A DNA stretch of 64,000 bases from positions 124,001 through 188,000 of the forward strand of contig JAHBTA010000005.1 of the NCBI GenBank assembly GCA_019638805.1, in the 5' to 3' direction. The notes beneath the pieces are model-generated. The model worked only from the letters and a program-made list of their open reading frames with translations. It was not told where the DNA came from and did no database searches. Positions 9,204 to 17,802 of the stretch are shown piece after piece (positions within the stretch are counted from its first letter, which is position 1; each line of letters starts with the position of its first letter). Origin of the DNA: Microbacteriaceae bacterium. Lineage in GTDB: Bacteria > Actinomycetota > Actinomycetes > Actinomycetales > Microbacteriaceae. The position numbers and the translations under genes are program-made.

Positions 9204-9244
9204 GACACGTCCTTCGCGGAGCTGGGAATGAGGCCTGGACAACT

Positions 9245-10249
9245 CTACTTGCCTTCCCCCGGGTCGTCGCCGCGCGCCGCGAGTCCGCGTGCCTCGCGCA
9301 CGACCTTGCGGATGCGCTTGTCGGTCTTGACCCGCTCGCCGAGGGCCCCCGGGGTCCACAGTTCGACGTCCTCGTCGCCGTACTCGCTCTTGGATGCCCG
9401 GCGCGCGGGCGCCGGGAGTACCGAGCCCGGGGCCAGCAGGCGCGCCGTGAGCAGGAACGCGGTGTGGGCGACCATGCGGTGGTCCGGGCGCACCGCGAGC
9501 CCCTCCACGTGCCAGCCGCGCACGATCGTCTCGCTCGATTCGGGATGCGTGAACCGGCCGGTCGCACGGATCGCCTCCGCGACGCGCGAGAGCTGCGTGA
9601 CGGTCGCGACGTAGCACAGCAGAACGCCGCCGGGCGTCAGGGAGTCGGCCACCGCATCCAGGCATTCCCACGGGGCGAGCATGTCGAGCACGACGCGGTC
9701 GACGCTCGCGGGTTCGGTGACGCGTGGCAGCTCCTCCGCGAGATCGCCGATCGTGATCGACCACCCGGCAGGCGGGTCCTCTGGGGAGGTACCGGTGGCC
9801 GCCGCGACGTTGGCGCGCGCGACCTCGGCGAACTCCTCGCGGCGCTCGAAGGAGAGCAGGCGGCCGTGCTCGCCGATCGCCCGCAGGAGCCACAGCGAGA
9901 GCGCGCCGGAGCCGACCCCCGCCTCGACCACGGTCGCGCCCGGGAAGATGTCGGCCAGCGCCAGGATCTGGGCGGCGTCCTTGGGGTAGACGATGGCGGC
10001 ACCGCGCGGCATCGACATGACGAAGTCGGCCAGCAGGGGCCGAAGCGCCAGGTACTCGTCGCCGTTCGACGCGCGCACCACGCTTCCGTCCGGCACGCCG
10101 ATGATCGCGTCGTGCTCGAGCGCGCCGCGATGCGTGTGGAATGTGCGCCCGTGCACGAGCGTGATGGTGTTGAGCCGCCCCTTCGGCCCGGTGAGCTGGA
10201 CGCGGTCGCCCGCGGCGAAGGGTCCGCGCGGCTCGCGCGCCCCGGTCAT
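9245..10249 (-). CDS. trmI: tRNA (adenine-N1)-methyltransferase
   Basis: 334-residue TrmI, which makes N1-methyladenosine at position 58 of the tRNA T-loop. An N-terminal beta-rich domain (FAAGDRVQLTGPKGR) precedes a Rossmann methyltransferase with the SAM loop VVEAGVGSGALS (about 107-118), an acidic strand LLSFERREEF, and VVLDMLAPWE before the active site. The basic C-terminal tail is a little longer than usual. Its ATG overlaps the stop of the HAD gene by ATGA, so the two are coupled. In mycobacteria trmI borders the proteasome locus, which helps orient this region. Confidence 0.95.
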   Translation of the reverse strand: MTGAREPRGPFAAGDRVQLTGPKGRLNTITLVHGRTFHTHRGALEHDAIIGVPDGSVVRASNGDEYLALRPLLADFVMSMPRGAAIVYPKDAAQILALADIFPGATVVEAGVGSGALSLWLLRAIGEHGRLLSFERREEFAEVARANVAAATGTSPEDPPAGWSITIGDLAEELPRVTEPASVDRVVLDMLAPWECLDAVADSLTPGGVLLCYVATVTQLSRVAEAIRATGRFTHPESSETIVRGWHVEGLAVRPDHRMVAHTAFLLTARLLAPGSVLPAPARRASKSEYGDEDVELWTPGALGERVKTDKRIRKVVREARGLAARGDDPGEGK

Positions 10250-10935
10250 CGCGCCGCCCTCGCCAGGTGCGCGGCGAGCACCTCGCCCAGGTCGGCGGGC
10301 GTGCGTCCGGCCAGCCCGTCCCAGAGCGTGTAGCTCGGGCTTGCGGGGATCGGCACGTGCAGCGGGACCGCGATCGTGGCCATGCCCGCGGCGACGCCCG
10401 CGGCGACCCCGTACTCGGAGTCCTCGATCGCGACCGAGGTCGCCGGGTCGGCCCCCACCAGGCGCGCCGCCCTCAGATAGCACTCGGGGTCGGGCTTGCC
10501 CTCGGCCACCTGGTCGCCGCTCACGATGGTGTCGAACCCGACGAACCCCAGCGAGTCGGCCACGCGGTGCGCCATGCGCCCGATCGACATCGTGACCAGG
10601 GCGGTGGGGATGCCGGCCTCGCGCAGTGCCAGGAGCAGTTCGCGGGCGCCCGGTCGCCACGGGACCGCCGCGTCGATGCGGGCGAGCACGCGATCGGTCA
10701 GGGTGTCGACGATGTCGCCCGTGCTGAGCGCGACACCGCGCGACTGCAGGATGATCGCGGAGGTGTCCAGCGGCGAACCTACGAGCTGGAGCCCGTCCTC
10801 GGGCGTCCACACCCCGCCGTATGACTCGACGAGCGCGGTCTCCTCCGCGAGCCAGTACGGCTCGCTGTCGATGAGCGTTCCGTCCATGTCCCAGAACACC
10901 CCGGAGGGGCGGGATGCGGGGGTCGCGACGCTCAC
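10246..10935 (-). CDS. HAD-superfamily hydrolase (phosphatase/mutase-like)
   Basis: 229-residue HAD hydrolase of the beta-phosphoglucomutase-like subgroup. Motif I is FWDMDGTLIDSE (nucleophile Asp near 16 and Asp 18), motif II the Thr/Ser in LVTMSIGR, motif III Lys in EGKPDPECY, and motif IV EDSEYG. An alpha-helical cap lies between motif I and II. The substrate is not evident. GTG at 10935 is the first start downstream of a TAGACT hexamer (minus strand, 10949-10944, 8 bases away), consistent with a near-leaderless message. Coupled to trmI through an ATGA overlap. Confidence 0.85.
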   Translation of the reverse strand: MSVATPASRPSGVFWDMDGTLIDSEPYWLAEETALVESYGGVWTPEDGLQLVGSPLDTSAIILQSRGVALSTGDIVDTLTDRVLARIDAAVPWRPGARELLLALREAGIPTALVTMSIGRMAHRVADSLGFVGFDTIVSGDQVAEGKPDPECYLRAARLVGADPATSVAIEDSEYGVAAGVAAGMATIAVPLHVPIPASPSYTLWDGLAGRTPADLGEVLAAHLARAAR

Positions 10936-10943
10936 GACGCACC

Positions 10944-10949
10944 AGTCTA
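10944..10949 (-). promoter_or_regulatory. Probable -10 element of the HAD-trmI transcript
   Basis: TAGACT on the minus strand, 8 bases before the GTG of the HAD gene. No clear -35 element is seen. Assigned by its similarity in sequence and spacing to other hexamers in the window. Confidence 0.45.
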
Positions 10950-10992
10950 GGTCGCCCCGGCATCGTCCACCCGAGCGCCGTATTGTGGTCGG

Positions 10993-11880
10993 GTGGACGA
11001 GCGGATCGAGGCGGGGGCCTTCACCAGCGGGTCGTTGCTCGTCGTCGCCTTCGAGGGCTGGAACGACGCGGGTGAGGCCGCCAGCGGCGCCGCCCGTGCC
11101 GTGCGCGACCAGTTCGGCCTGGTGCCCGTGGTCGAGCTCGAGCCCGAGGACTACTTCGACTTCCAGTTCAACCGGCCGGTGACCACGATCGACGAGAACG
11201 GCGAACGCCGGATCGAGTGGCCGCAGGTCGTGCTGTACGGACCGGGGGCCGGCAGCGTGCCGCCCGAGTCGGGCATGACCGTGCACGTGCTGCTCGGCAC
11301 CGAGCCGTCGCGCGGCTGGAAGACCTTCTCGGCCGAGGTGCTCGACGCGATCGAGGCCGCCGGGATCTCGGCCGTGGTCTTCCTGGGCGCCATGCTCGCG
11401 GACGTTCCGCACACGCGCCCGATCTCGGTCTTCGCCAGCAGCGACAACGAGATCGTGCGCGACCACTTCGAGCTCGAGCGCAGCTCCTACGAGGGTCCGG
11501 TCGGCATCCTGTCGGTGCTGTCCGCGGTGACCGAGCAGGCCGGCATTCCGACCATGTCGATCTGGGCGTCGGTCCCCCACTACGTGCACAACGCGCCCAG
11601 CCCGAAGGCGACCCTCGCCCTCATCGAGCGCCTCGAGGAGTTCGTCGATCTGGAGGTCGACCGCGGCTCGCTGCAGGAGGACTCGGCCGCCTGGGAGAGC
11701 GGGATCGACGCGCTGGCCGACGACGACGAGGACATGCGCGCGTACATCACTCAGCTCGAGCAGGCGCGCGACACGGTCGACTCCCCCGAGGCGAGCGGCG
11801 AGGCGATCGCCGAGGAGTTCGAGCGCTACCTGCGCCGCCGCGACGGCCGCGACGGGCGCCCTGGCGGCCCGCGCGCCTAA
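10993..11880 (+). CDS. PAC2-family protein
   Basis: 295-residue PAC2-family protein. The PAC2 fold was named from an archaeal/eukaryotic proteasome assembly chaperone, but bacterial members have no proven role. The conserved opening [19 protein letters not shown] and the central [23 protein letters not shown] and IWASVPHYV are family signatures. The C-terminal third is acidic and helical and ends in an Arg/Gly-rich tail. Starts with GTG immediately downstream of TATTGT (10981-10986), so probably leaderless. Divergent from the HAD gene and convergent with uppP, with a 4-base overlap of stops. Confidence 0.9.
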   Translation: MDERIEAGAFTSGSLLVVAFEGWNDAGEAASGAARAVRDQFGLVPVVELEPEDYFDFQFNRPVTTIDENGERRIEWPQVVLYGPGAGSVPPESGMTVHVLLGTEPSRGWKTFSAEVLDAIEAAGISAVVFLGAMLADVPHTRPISVFASSDNEIVRDHFELERSSYEGPVGILSVLSAVTEQAGIPTMSIWASVPHYVHNAPSPKATLALIERLEEFVDLEVDRGSLQEDSAAWESGIDALADDDEDMRAYITQLEQARDTVDSPEASGEAIAEEFERYLRRRDGRDGRPGGPRA

Positions 11881-12752
11881 CCGGCCGAGAGGATGCCGGT
11901 GCCCAGCAGGGCGAAGATCGCACCGCCCAGCAGCAGACGGTAGATCACGAAGGGCGTGAACGAGCGGGTCTTGATGTAGTTCATGAGGAACGCGATGGCC
12001 GCGAGGCCGACCCCGAAGGCGACGACCGTGGCGAGGACCGTCTCCGGAAGCCCGTAGCCGATCCCGCAGCCCTCCGCGGCGTCGGCCACCGGGTCGCAGG
12101 TGAAGGCCGTGTAGGTCTCGTAGAGGCCCGCCCCGAAGACCGCGGGCACCGCGAGCAGGAAGGAGAACTGCGCCGCGGCCGGTCGCTCGTAGCCGAGCGC
12201 AAGTCCCGCGCTCGTCGAGGCGCCCGAGCGCGAAACGCCGGGCACGAGGGCGAGCATCTGAGCGAGCCCGATGAGGATGCCGTCGCGATAGGAGATCGCC
12301 TCGAGCGGCTTGGTCCGCCGTCCGAGCCGGTCCGCCAGGCCCAGGAGGATGCCGAACACGATGAGCACGGTCGCCACGATCCACAGCGAGCGGAACGCGG
12401 TGCGGATGGTGTCCTGCAGCAGGAAGCCGACGACCACGATCGGGATCGTGCCGAGGATGATGAGCCACCCCATCCGCACGTCCGGGTCGCCCTTCTGGAC
12501 GCCTGCGGAGCGGCGACCGCCTCGCGAACCGAGCGACTGGAACCAGCGCGAAATGATGCGACCGATCTGGCGGCGGAAGAAGATCACCACGGCGAGCTCG
12601 GTGCCCAGCTGCGTGATGGCCGTGAAGGTGGCGCCGGGGTCGCCCCAGCCGGCCAGTTCGCCGACGATGCGCAGGTGCGCGCTCGAGGAGATCGGCAGGA
12701 ACTCGGTCAGGCCCTGGACGAGGCCGAGGATGAGGGCCTCGAGGAAATCCAC
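11877..12752 (-). CDS. uppP: Undecaprenyl-diphosphatase
   Basis: 291-residue integral membrane UppP (BacA), which dephosphorylates undecaprenyl diphosphate to recycle the lipid carrier for cell-wall synthesis and confers some bacitracin resistance. The signature [18 protein letters not shown] at residues 9-26 holds the catalytic Glu and the P-loop-like Ser-Ser; the second signature [10 protein letters not shown] is in the middle. About eight hydrophobic segments are visible. Start is GTG at 12752. It lies between PAC2 (convergent) and the M20 peptidase on the same strand, 42 bases away. Confidence 0.96.
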   Translation of the reverse strand: MDFLEALILGLVQGLTEFLPISSSAHLRIVGELAGWGDPGATFTAITQLGTELAVVIFFRRQIGRIISRWFQSLGSRGGRRSAGVQKGDPDVRMGWLIILGTIPIVVVGFLLQDTIRTAFRSLWIVATVLIVFGILLGLADRLGRRTKPLEAISYRDGILIGLAQMLALVPGVSRSGASTSAGLALGYERPAAAQFSFLLAVPAVFGAGLYETYTAFTCDPVADAAEGCGIGYGLPETVLATVVAFGVGLAAIAFLMNYIKTRSFTPFVIYRLLLGGAIFALLGTGILSAG

Positions 12753-12794
12753 GTTGACCTATCCAACACCATCGAGCCGACCCGATGATGCGCG

Positions 12795-14105
12795 TCAGCT
12801 GTGCCGCAGCAGGTCCGCCAGCACGCGGCGGCCGAACGCGAGGGCCGCGAGCGGCACTCGTTCGTCGACGCCGTGGAACATGGCAGGGAAGTCCAGCTCG
12901 GGCGTGAGCTGCAGGGGCGCGAAGCCGTACCCCGTGATGCCCAGCTTCGCGAGAGCCTTGTTGTCGGTTCCACCGCTCATCAGGTAGGGAAGCACGGGCG
13001 CGCCGGGATCCGCGCGCTGCAGGGCGGCGACCATCTCATCCACCAGGACGCCCGCGAACGGCGCCTCGAGACCGATGTCGTGGTGCAGCACCTCGATCTC
13101 GATGTCCGGGCCGGCCGCCTCGCGAACGCGAGCGAGCACCTCGTCCTCCTGGCCGGCGAACGGGCGCAGGTCGATGAGCGCCGATGCGCGGTCGGGGATG
13201 ACGTTGTGCTTGTAGCCGGCGTCGAGCACGGTCGGGTTGGAGGTGACCCGCAGGGTGGCCTGCAGGAAGCCGGCGGCCGTCCCCGTCGCCGCGATCACCT
13301 CGCGGGGGTCGGCACCCTCGGGCTCCCCCAGCATGGTGCGCAGCTCGTCCAGGAGCGCCGCGGTCGTCGTGGTGAGCTGCACGGGCCAGTCGAGCTCGCC
13401 GATCGCGAGCACGGCGCGCGCGAGCTTGGTCACGGCGTTGTCGGGGATGACCCGCGAGCCGTGCGCTGTCGTGCCGCGCGCCGTGAGCCGGATCCAGACG
13501 AGCGCCTTCTCGCCGGTCTGCAGCAGATACGCGCGGCGCCCACCGACATCGATCGAATACCCGCCGACCTCGCTGATGGCCTCGGTGGCGCCGGCGAAGA
13601 GCTCCGGGCGGGTGTCGACCAGGTGGTGGGAGCCGTAGACCCCGCCGTTCTCCTCGTCGGCGAAGAACGCCACCACGAGGTCGCGCGGGGGCGCCTCCCC
13701 CGCCTCCAGGATGTCGCCGAGGGCGGTGAGGATCATGGCGTCCATGTCCTTCATGTCGACCGCTCCGCGCCCCCACAGCATGCCGTCCCGGATCTCACCG
13801 GCGAACGGGTCGACGCTCCAGTCCTCGGCCACGGCGGGCACGACGTCGAGGTGGCCGTGCAGCACGAGGGCGGGGCGATCGCGGTCGGTTCCGGGTACGC
13901 GCGCGACGACGCTCGTGCGGCCGGGCTCCGAGTCGATGAGCTCGGGATGCAGCCCCAGCCGGGTCAGTTCGGTGGCCACGTATTCCGCGGCCTGGGTCTC
14001 GCCCTCGGAGCGCCCCGTTCCCCAGTTGACGGTCGGGAATCGGATGAGGTCGCGGGCGATGCGAGCCGTGTCCTCCAGGCCCGGCTCTTGGGGGGTGGCC
14101 GTCAT
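12795..14105 (-). CDS. M20-family metallopeptidase (dipeptidase-like)
   Basis: 436-residue M20 zinc peptidase, similar to ArgE/DapE/CPG2-type enzymes that hydrolyse C-terminal amino acids or N-acyl amino acids. Metal ligands are visible in VLHGHLDVVPAV (His, catalytic Asp), RGAVDMKDMD (bridging Asp), FFADEENGG (catalytic Glu-Glu), and PYLMSGGTDNKAL near the C-terminus. Full length for the family. ATG at 14105 is preferred over the in-frame GTG at 14114, because TAGCGT sits seven bases before the ATG and would place transcription initiation at the ATG. Precise substrate cannot be read from sequence. Confidence 0.9.
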   Translation of the reverse strand: MTATPQEPGLEDTARIARDLIRFPTVNWGTGRSEGETQAAEYVATELTRLGLHPELIDSEPGRTSVVARVPGTDRDRPALVLHGHLDVVPAVAEDWSVDPFAGEIRDGMLWGRGAVDMKDMDAMILTALGDILEAGEAPPRDLVVAFFADEENGGVYGSHHLVDTRPELFAGATEAISEVGGYSIDVGGRRAYLLQTGEKALVWIRLTARGTTAHGSRVIPDNAVTKLARAVLAIGELDWPVQLTTTTAALLDELRTMLGEPEGADPREVIAATGTAAGFLQATLRVTSNPTVLDAGYKHNVIPDRASALIDLRPFAGQEDEVLARVREAAGPDIEIEVLHHDIGLEAPFAGVLVDEMVAALQRADPGAPVLPYLMSGGTDNKALAKLGITGYGFAPLQLTPELDFPAMFHGVDERVPLAALAFGRRVLADLLRHS

Positions 14106-14112
14106 GGCGTCC

Positions 14113-14118
14113 ACGCTA
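14113..14118 (-). promoter_or_regulatory. Probable -10 element, leaderless M20 peptidase transcript
   Basis: TAGCGT on the minus strand followed by seven bases and the ATG of the M20 peptidase. There is no ribosome binding site in between. Assigned by spacing. Confidence 0.5.
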
Positions 14119-14178
14119 GCGGGGTCTGATAGTGTCTATCCTCGGTCCCCGGCGCGAAAGCGGCGCGGGACCGGACTC

Positions 14179-14263
14179 GCGCGGGTGGCGGAAATGGCAG
14201 ACGCGCTAGCTTGAGGTGCTAGTGCCCGTATAGGGCGTGGGGGTTCAAGTCCCCCCTCGCGCA
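14179..14263 (+). tRNA. tRNA-Leu (GAG anticodon)
   Basis: 85-base tRNA folding as a class II tRNA. The acceptor stem GCGCGGG pairs with CTCGCGC (one G-U pair), with A as discriminator. The anticodon stem CTAGC/GCTAG encloses TTGAGGT, giving anticodon GAG, which reads CUC and CUU leucine codons. A long variable arm with GCCC/GGGC pairing follows, and the T-arm is GGGGG-TTCAAGT-CCCCC. The CCA end is not encoded. A possible promoter hexamer TATCCT lies at 14137-14142, divergent from the M20 peptidase gene. Confidence 0.97.
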
Positions 14264-14275
14264 CGAGTACGAAAC

Positions 14276-14312
14276 GGCCCCCGATCAGGACTTCCGGTCC
14301 CGGTCGGGGGCC
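14276..14312. terminator. GC-rich hairpin between tRNA-Leu and the converging gene
   Basis: Perfect 9-base inverted repeat GGCCCCCGA/TCGGGGGCC with a 19-base loop. It sits 12 bases after the tRNA and 4 bases after the last stop of the gene on the opposite strand, so it can serve both as a bidirectional terminator. The U-tract is weak (CTTCCT), as is usual in high-GC genomes. Confidence 0.7.
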
Positions 14313-14316
14313 CTTC

Positions 14317-16119
14317 CTATGCGTCCATGTCGTCGTGGAGCGCGACACGGGCGAGTTCGATCCGGTTTCCCACCTGCCAGTAGTGGAGGCGGCGGGCGGA
14401 CGGCGTGTGGAGCTCGATCGCGGCCCGCCAGGCGGCAGCACCGTCCTCCGGCCGCACGCGCGGGGCGTCGCCCCCGCTCTCTCCGGTACGGAGGCGGTGC
14501 AGTTCACGTCCGGGCAGGTCCTTCGCCCGGTCGGTGAGGACGTCGACGACGCACTTCATGGCCTTGTCGAACTGTCAATCGTCGAGCACGCCGAGTGAAT
14601 CGATGAACCGGGTGCCTACGAGGTAGTCGTCCGGCAACGGATGCCGAGTCTTGTCGGCGGCTTGGACGCGCTCTACCCAGGCATTGCGGATCTCGCTGCG
14701 AAGCCAGGACTCGTCGTCCGGCCAGTCAGCGCGGCGGTCCTGTGGACGGCTGACCTGGATAACCGGCGCGGGCTGACCCTTGCGGAGCTTGTTGAGTTCA
14801 GCCACGGCCTTCTTGTGGAGCTCCTTCAGATTCGAGACCTTCGACTGGGCCTCGCCGAGTTCCGCACGAGCGTCGCGCAGCATCCGTTTCGTCAGCTCGA
14901 TCTCCTTGCGAAGCGCGTCGGCGGTGGCGGCGGACTCATGGAGGTGACTGTTCTCCGCCCTGAGCGCCGTGATGGTCATCGACATGGACTGCACCGCCGA
15001 CTTCGTTTCACGCTGGGATGCTGGATCATCCTCCTGCTCCGGAGCCGGTTCGGCGACTGATGGTTCGGGTTCGTCGACCTGGACCTCTGCTTCGGCGACC
15101 TCGACTTCGGGGGCATCGCCTTCGGCGACCGGCGCATCGTCGAGGATCGGCTCTGCGAGCGGCAGATTCCTGCCCTCGACGAGCCACGGGGTTCCTCCTT
15201 CGACAACCGCGACGGACGAGAGGACGGGCTCATCCTCGTCGACATCGCTCAGGCGAAGATGCGGCCGTCCCGTCGACAGGTGGACGATCCGGACGCGGAC
15301 GACCTCGCCCTCGATGAGGAAGAGATCGAGCACGTCGTGCGGATTCGAACTCACGTCGCTGCGGTGGACCTGGATGGCGAGATCCGGGTGGACCCGCAAC
15401 TCTGCATGCTCCGCGTCGACCGAATCCACGAGCGCGAGCGTCACCGTGCCGTGAGGGAAGGCGTCCAGCGCCTCCCGCGCGCCGAACGTCGGTTTCCGGG
15501 GCACGAAGCGGTTGTGGTCCCGGTCCAGCTCCCCGGGCAGCACCCCTCCCTTAGCGATGAGCCATTCGAGAGGGATGCCCGGACAGGTCATGTCACGCCA
15601 GACGATGGCGGGCATCACCCCTCCCGCGTCGACGAGAGCCTGTTGGCCGTCCAGGAGGAAGCCCTTGACGGTCCCGGTCGCCGGGACACTCCCTCGCGGA
15701 CGCTCCTCGAGGACACCGGAGGCATTCGCGTGGCCGAAGGCATCACTGATGACCAGTTCGCTGGCGGTCTCCCCCTTCCTCCGCCGCCGAAGGGGCGATC
15801 TGCGGATGTCGGGATCCGCGACGATCCCCATCGGGTACGAACGGCAGAACCCGTTGAAGATGTGCCACTTGTCGGGGAGGATCGCCTCCAGAGCGAAGGA
15901 GACCTCCCCGGTCGCGACGATCGCCACATCCGCAATGTCGCCGACCGCGCGACGCAACTCTTCGGCCTCAGCGAGGGTGTCAGGCGGGATGCGCTCGGGC
16001 GTCGTGAACCCGGGCGTCGTGACGACGATGATCGGGCGCTTGCGCGTCGGGTTCAGGATCGCGGAGGCGAAACCGGGAACGTCCGAGATCGTGATCGTGC
16101 CCCACCACTTCCCGGCCAT
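14317..16119 (-). pseudogene. Unknown ~600-residue protein interrupted by an in-frame TGA
   Basis: From ATG 16119 the frame runs 514 codons to TGA at 14577-14575 and then stays open in the same frame for 85 codons to TAG at 14317. The downstream part (QFDKAMKCVVDVL onward, ending in TPSARRLHYWQVGNRIELAR) reads as a coherent domain, so the TGA looks like a nonsense mutation (one base from TGG) rather than the true end. Visible regions: an alpha/beta N-terminus (1-110), beta-rich OB/S1-like segments around 150-310, an acidic Pro/Glu linker (320-385), and a coiled coil (about 390-455). I do not recognise the family; RNA or translation association is a guess from the S1-like look. TACCGT six bases before ATG suggests a leaderless message. 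It lies next to tRNA-Leu. A functional 514-residue product or readthrough cannot be excluded. Confidence 0.6.
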
Positions 16120-16125
16120 GCGATC

Positions 16126-16131
16126 ACGGTA
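16126..16131 (-). promoter_or_regulatory. Probable -10 element, leaderless transcript of the interrupted gene
   Basis: TACCGT on the minus strand, six bases before the ATG at 16119, with no ribosome binding site between. Same geometry as other starts in the window. Confidence 0.45.
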
Positions 16132-16181
16132 CTGGGAACCCGTGATATCGGGACCGGAGCAGTTGCCGGGCCGTTACCGCG

Positions 16182-16367
16182 TCAGCTGCCGGTGAGGTCG
16201 ACCACCTCGGCCGAGGCGGCGTTGGCCTTGACCGAGTCGATGCCGTTCTTGGCGGATGCTTTGGACTCGTACATCTCGGAGGTGGCGATGATCTCGCCGT
16301 TCCCAGCCTTCAAGTTGAAGTGGAACTTTCCGTTGGACGACTTCTTGAGTTCGAATTTGGCAGCCAT
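16182..16367 (-). CDS. DUF1508 (YegP-type) protein
   Basis: 61-residue protein of the DUF1508/YegP family: MAAKFELKKSSNGKFHFNLK, then NGEIIATSEMYESKASAKNG, the repeated motif of this fold. Function of the family is unknown. ATG 16367 is chosen because AGAGGGGAAG precedes it; an extension to 16409 has no support. Single repeat, whereas E. coli YegP carries two. Divergent from the CSD-DUF1294 gene with a 70-base intergenic space that probably holds both promoters. Confidence 0.88.
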   Translation of the reverse strand: MAAKFELKKSSNGKFHFNLKAGNGEIIATSEMYESKASAKNGIDSVKANAASAEVVDLTGS

Positions 16368-16425
16368 CGACGGCTTCCCCTCTCTGCGCGAAAGATCGGT
16401 TGACTCCACCCTAAACGGCGCGGGT

Positions 16426-16431
16426 TAACAT
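16426..16431 (+). promoter_or_regulatory. Probable -10 element, leaderless CSD-DUF1294 transcript
   Basis: TAACAT six bases before ATG 16438. A TTGACT at 16400-16405 could be a -35, but the 20-base spacing is longer than optimal. Confidence 0.45.
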
Positions 16432-16437
16432 CGACCA

Positions 16438-17061
16438 ATGGCCCGGAGAGCACGAGAGACCGGGGTGCTCCACACCTGGAACCCCGAGCGGGGCTTCGGG
16501 TTCCTCACCCGGCCGGACGGCTCGGACCTCTTCGTGCACGTCAAAGCCTTCCCGCGCGAGAGCGAGCCGCCCGCCGTGGGCGAGCAGATCAGCTACGAGG
16601 TGGAAGCCCAGCCCGACGGGAAGCTGCGCGCCGCGCAGGCGCGCCGCGCCGGGGAGAACTACGTCGCCCCCTCGCGCCCGACATCGCCCCTCCTGGGGGC
16701 TCTCGCGATCCTGGCGTTCACGGCCATCTACCTGCTCGTCGAGCTCAACTGGGGACCGGTTCCGCTGTGGGTTCTCTTCGTCTACCTGGGCGTGAGCGCG
16801 ATCACCTTCGGCGCCTACGCGATCGACAAGTCGGCGGCGCGACTGCGTCAGCGGCGCGTGGCCGAGACCTCCCTCATCCTGCTGGGGATGTTCGGCGGCT
16901 GGCCCGGCGCGATCCTGGCCCAGCAGTTACTGCGTCACAAGACCGCGAAGATGAGCTTCCGCGCGGTGTTCTGGGTGAGCGTGCTCATCAACGTCTTCGT
17001 GTTCGTCGCGCTCAACGCTCCCGGGGTCGCCCAGGCCGTCGTGGACGTCCTGGGCGGCTGA
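16438..17061 (+). CDS. Cold-shock domain fused to DUF1294 membrane domain
   Basis: 207-residue two-domain protein. Residues 1-70 form a cold-shock (OB-fold) domain with GFGFLTRPDGSDLFVHVKAF, which carries RNP1/RNP2-like aromatics for single-stranded nucleic acid binding. After a short linker, residues 83-205 form the DUF1294 domain with four hydrophobic segments and the conserved YAIDKSAARLRQRRVAE and FGGWPGAILAQQLLRHKTAK. The combination tethers a nucleic-acid-binding domain to the membrane; its biological role is not established. Leaderless start. imuA' follows after 42 bases but has its own LexA box. Confidence 0.93.
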   Translation: MARRARETGVLHTWNPERGFGFLTRPDGSDLFVHVKAFPRESEPPAVGEQISYEVEAQPDGKLRAAQARRAGENYVAPSRPTSPLLGALAILAFTAIYLLVELNWGPVPLWVLFVYLGVSAITFGAYAIDKSAARLRQRRVAETSLILLGMFGGWPGAILAQQLLRHKTAKMSFRAVFWVSVLINVFVFVALNAPGVAQAVVDVLGG

Positions 17062-17095
17062 GCAGCACCGCGCCGGTCGGCGGTTCGTGGCAGAA

Positions 17096-17111
17096 TCGAA
17101 TACATGTTCGA
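17096..17111. promoter_or_regulatory. LexA (SOS) box overlapping the imuA' start
   Basis: TCGAATACATGTTCGA, matching the actinobacterial/Bacillus-type operator TCGAACNNNNGTTCGA at 11 of 12 defined bases. It overlaps the ATG at 17104. CAGAAT at 17091-17096, seven bases before ATG, is a plausible -10, so bound LexA would cover promoter, transcription start and start codon together. Confidence 0.85.
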
Positions 17112-17802
17112 AGCTGTCGCTGTCGAGCCGGAACCCACCCGCGCCGAACTGGTCAAAGACCTCCAGGCGCGCATCCGGCGCATGCAGCGCAGCCGCCTGG
17201 ACACGCACGAACTGCCCGCGCATCCCGCGCTCTCCCCCCTCCTGCCCGGTGGCGCCCTGATGGCGGGCTCCGCCTACGCGGTGACCGGCTCGACGACGCT
17301 CGCGCTCGGGATGCTGCAGGCGCCCAGCGCCGCGGGCGCCTGGTGCGCGGTGGTCGGCATGCCCGATCTGGGCGTGGGCGCCGTCGCGGGGCTGGGTATC
17401 GACCTGGAGCGCCTCGTGCTCGTGCCGCAGCCGGGCCGTCAGTGGCTCGCGGTCGTGTCGGCCCTCATCGACGTGGTCTCGGTCGTGCTCGTGCGCCCGC
17501 CCGCCTCACCCGGCGAGGCCGCGGCGAGCCGCATCGCGGCGCGTCTGCGTCGGCGCGAGGCAGTGCTGGTCGCGATCGGCGAATGGCCGCGCGCGACCGC
17601 AGCGCTCGCGATCGGCGACAGCAGCTGGACGGGCCTGGGCGCGGGTTTCGGCCGCCTGACCGGGAGGCAGGTCACGGTGTCCTCGACCGCATCGCGCAGC
17701 GGGCGTCCCGCCGCCCGGCGGCTCTGGCTGCCCGGTCCGGATCAGGCGCTGAGCCCGGTGACTCAGAACATCGGGAGGCGCAGCAGCCCGTCGGTCCACT
17801 GA
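17104..17802 (+). CDS. imuA': ImuA'-like mutasome protein
   Basis: 232-residue actinobacterial ImuA' (RecA-fold-like, not a close RecA homologue), accessory to the ImuB/DnaE2 translesion mutasome. Recognised from ELVKDLQARIRRMQRS, the LLPGGALMAGSAYAV and WCAVVGMPDLG segments, and from its position upstream of imuB and dnaE2. No intact Walker A is seen. The final ~13 codons (TQNIGRRSSPSVH) overlap the 3' end of the antisense DUF3892 gene by 40 bases, so the native C-terminus may have been replaced when that gene arrived. Controlled by the LexA box over its start. Confidence 0.88.
   Translation: MFEAVAVEPEPTRAELVKDLQARIRRMQRSRLDTHELPAHPALSPLLPGGALMAGSAYAVTGSTTLALGMLQAPSAAGAWCAVVGMPDLGVGAVAGLGIDLERLVLVPQPGRQWLAVVSALIDVVSVVLVRPPASPGEAAASRIAARLRRREAVLVAIGEWPRATAALAIGDSSWTGLGAGFGRLTGRQVTVSSTASRSGRPAARRLWLPGPDQALSPVTQNIGRRSSPSVH

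Noticed and set aside
14179..14263. Integration (att) site at the tRNA-Leu 3' end
   Set aside because: No repeat of the tRNA 3' end and no integrase were seen in the neighbouring DNA, so the adjacent unknown gene cannot be tied to a tRNA-integrated element.
14335..14598. 87-codon plus-strand open frame after the tRNA
   Set aside because: It is antisense to the conserved C-terminal segment of the interrupted gene and lacks a ribosome binding site.
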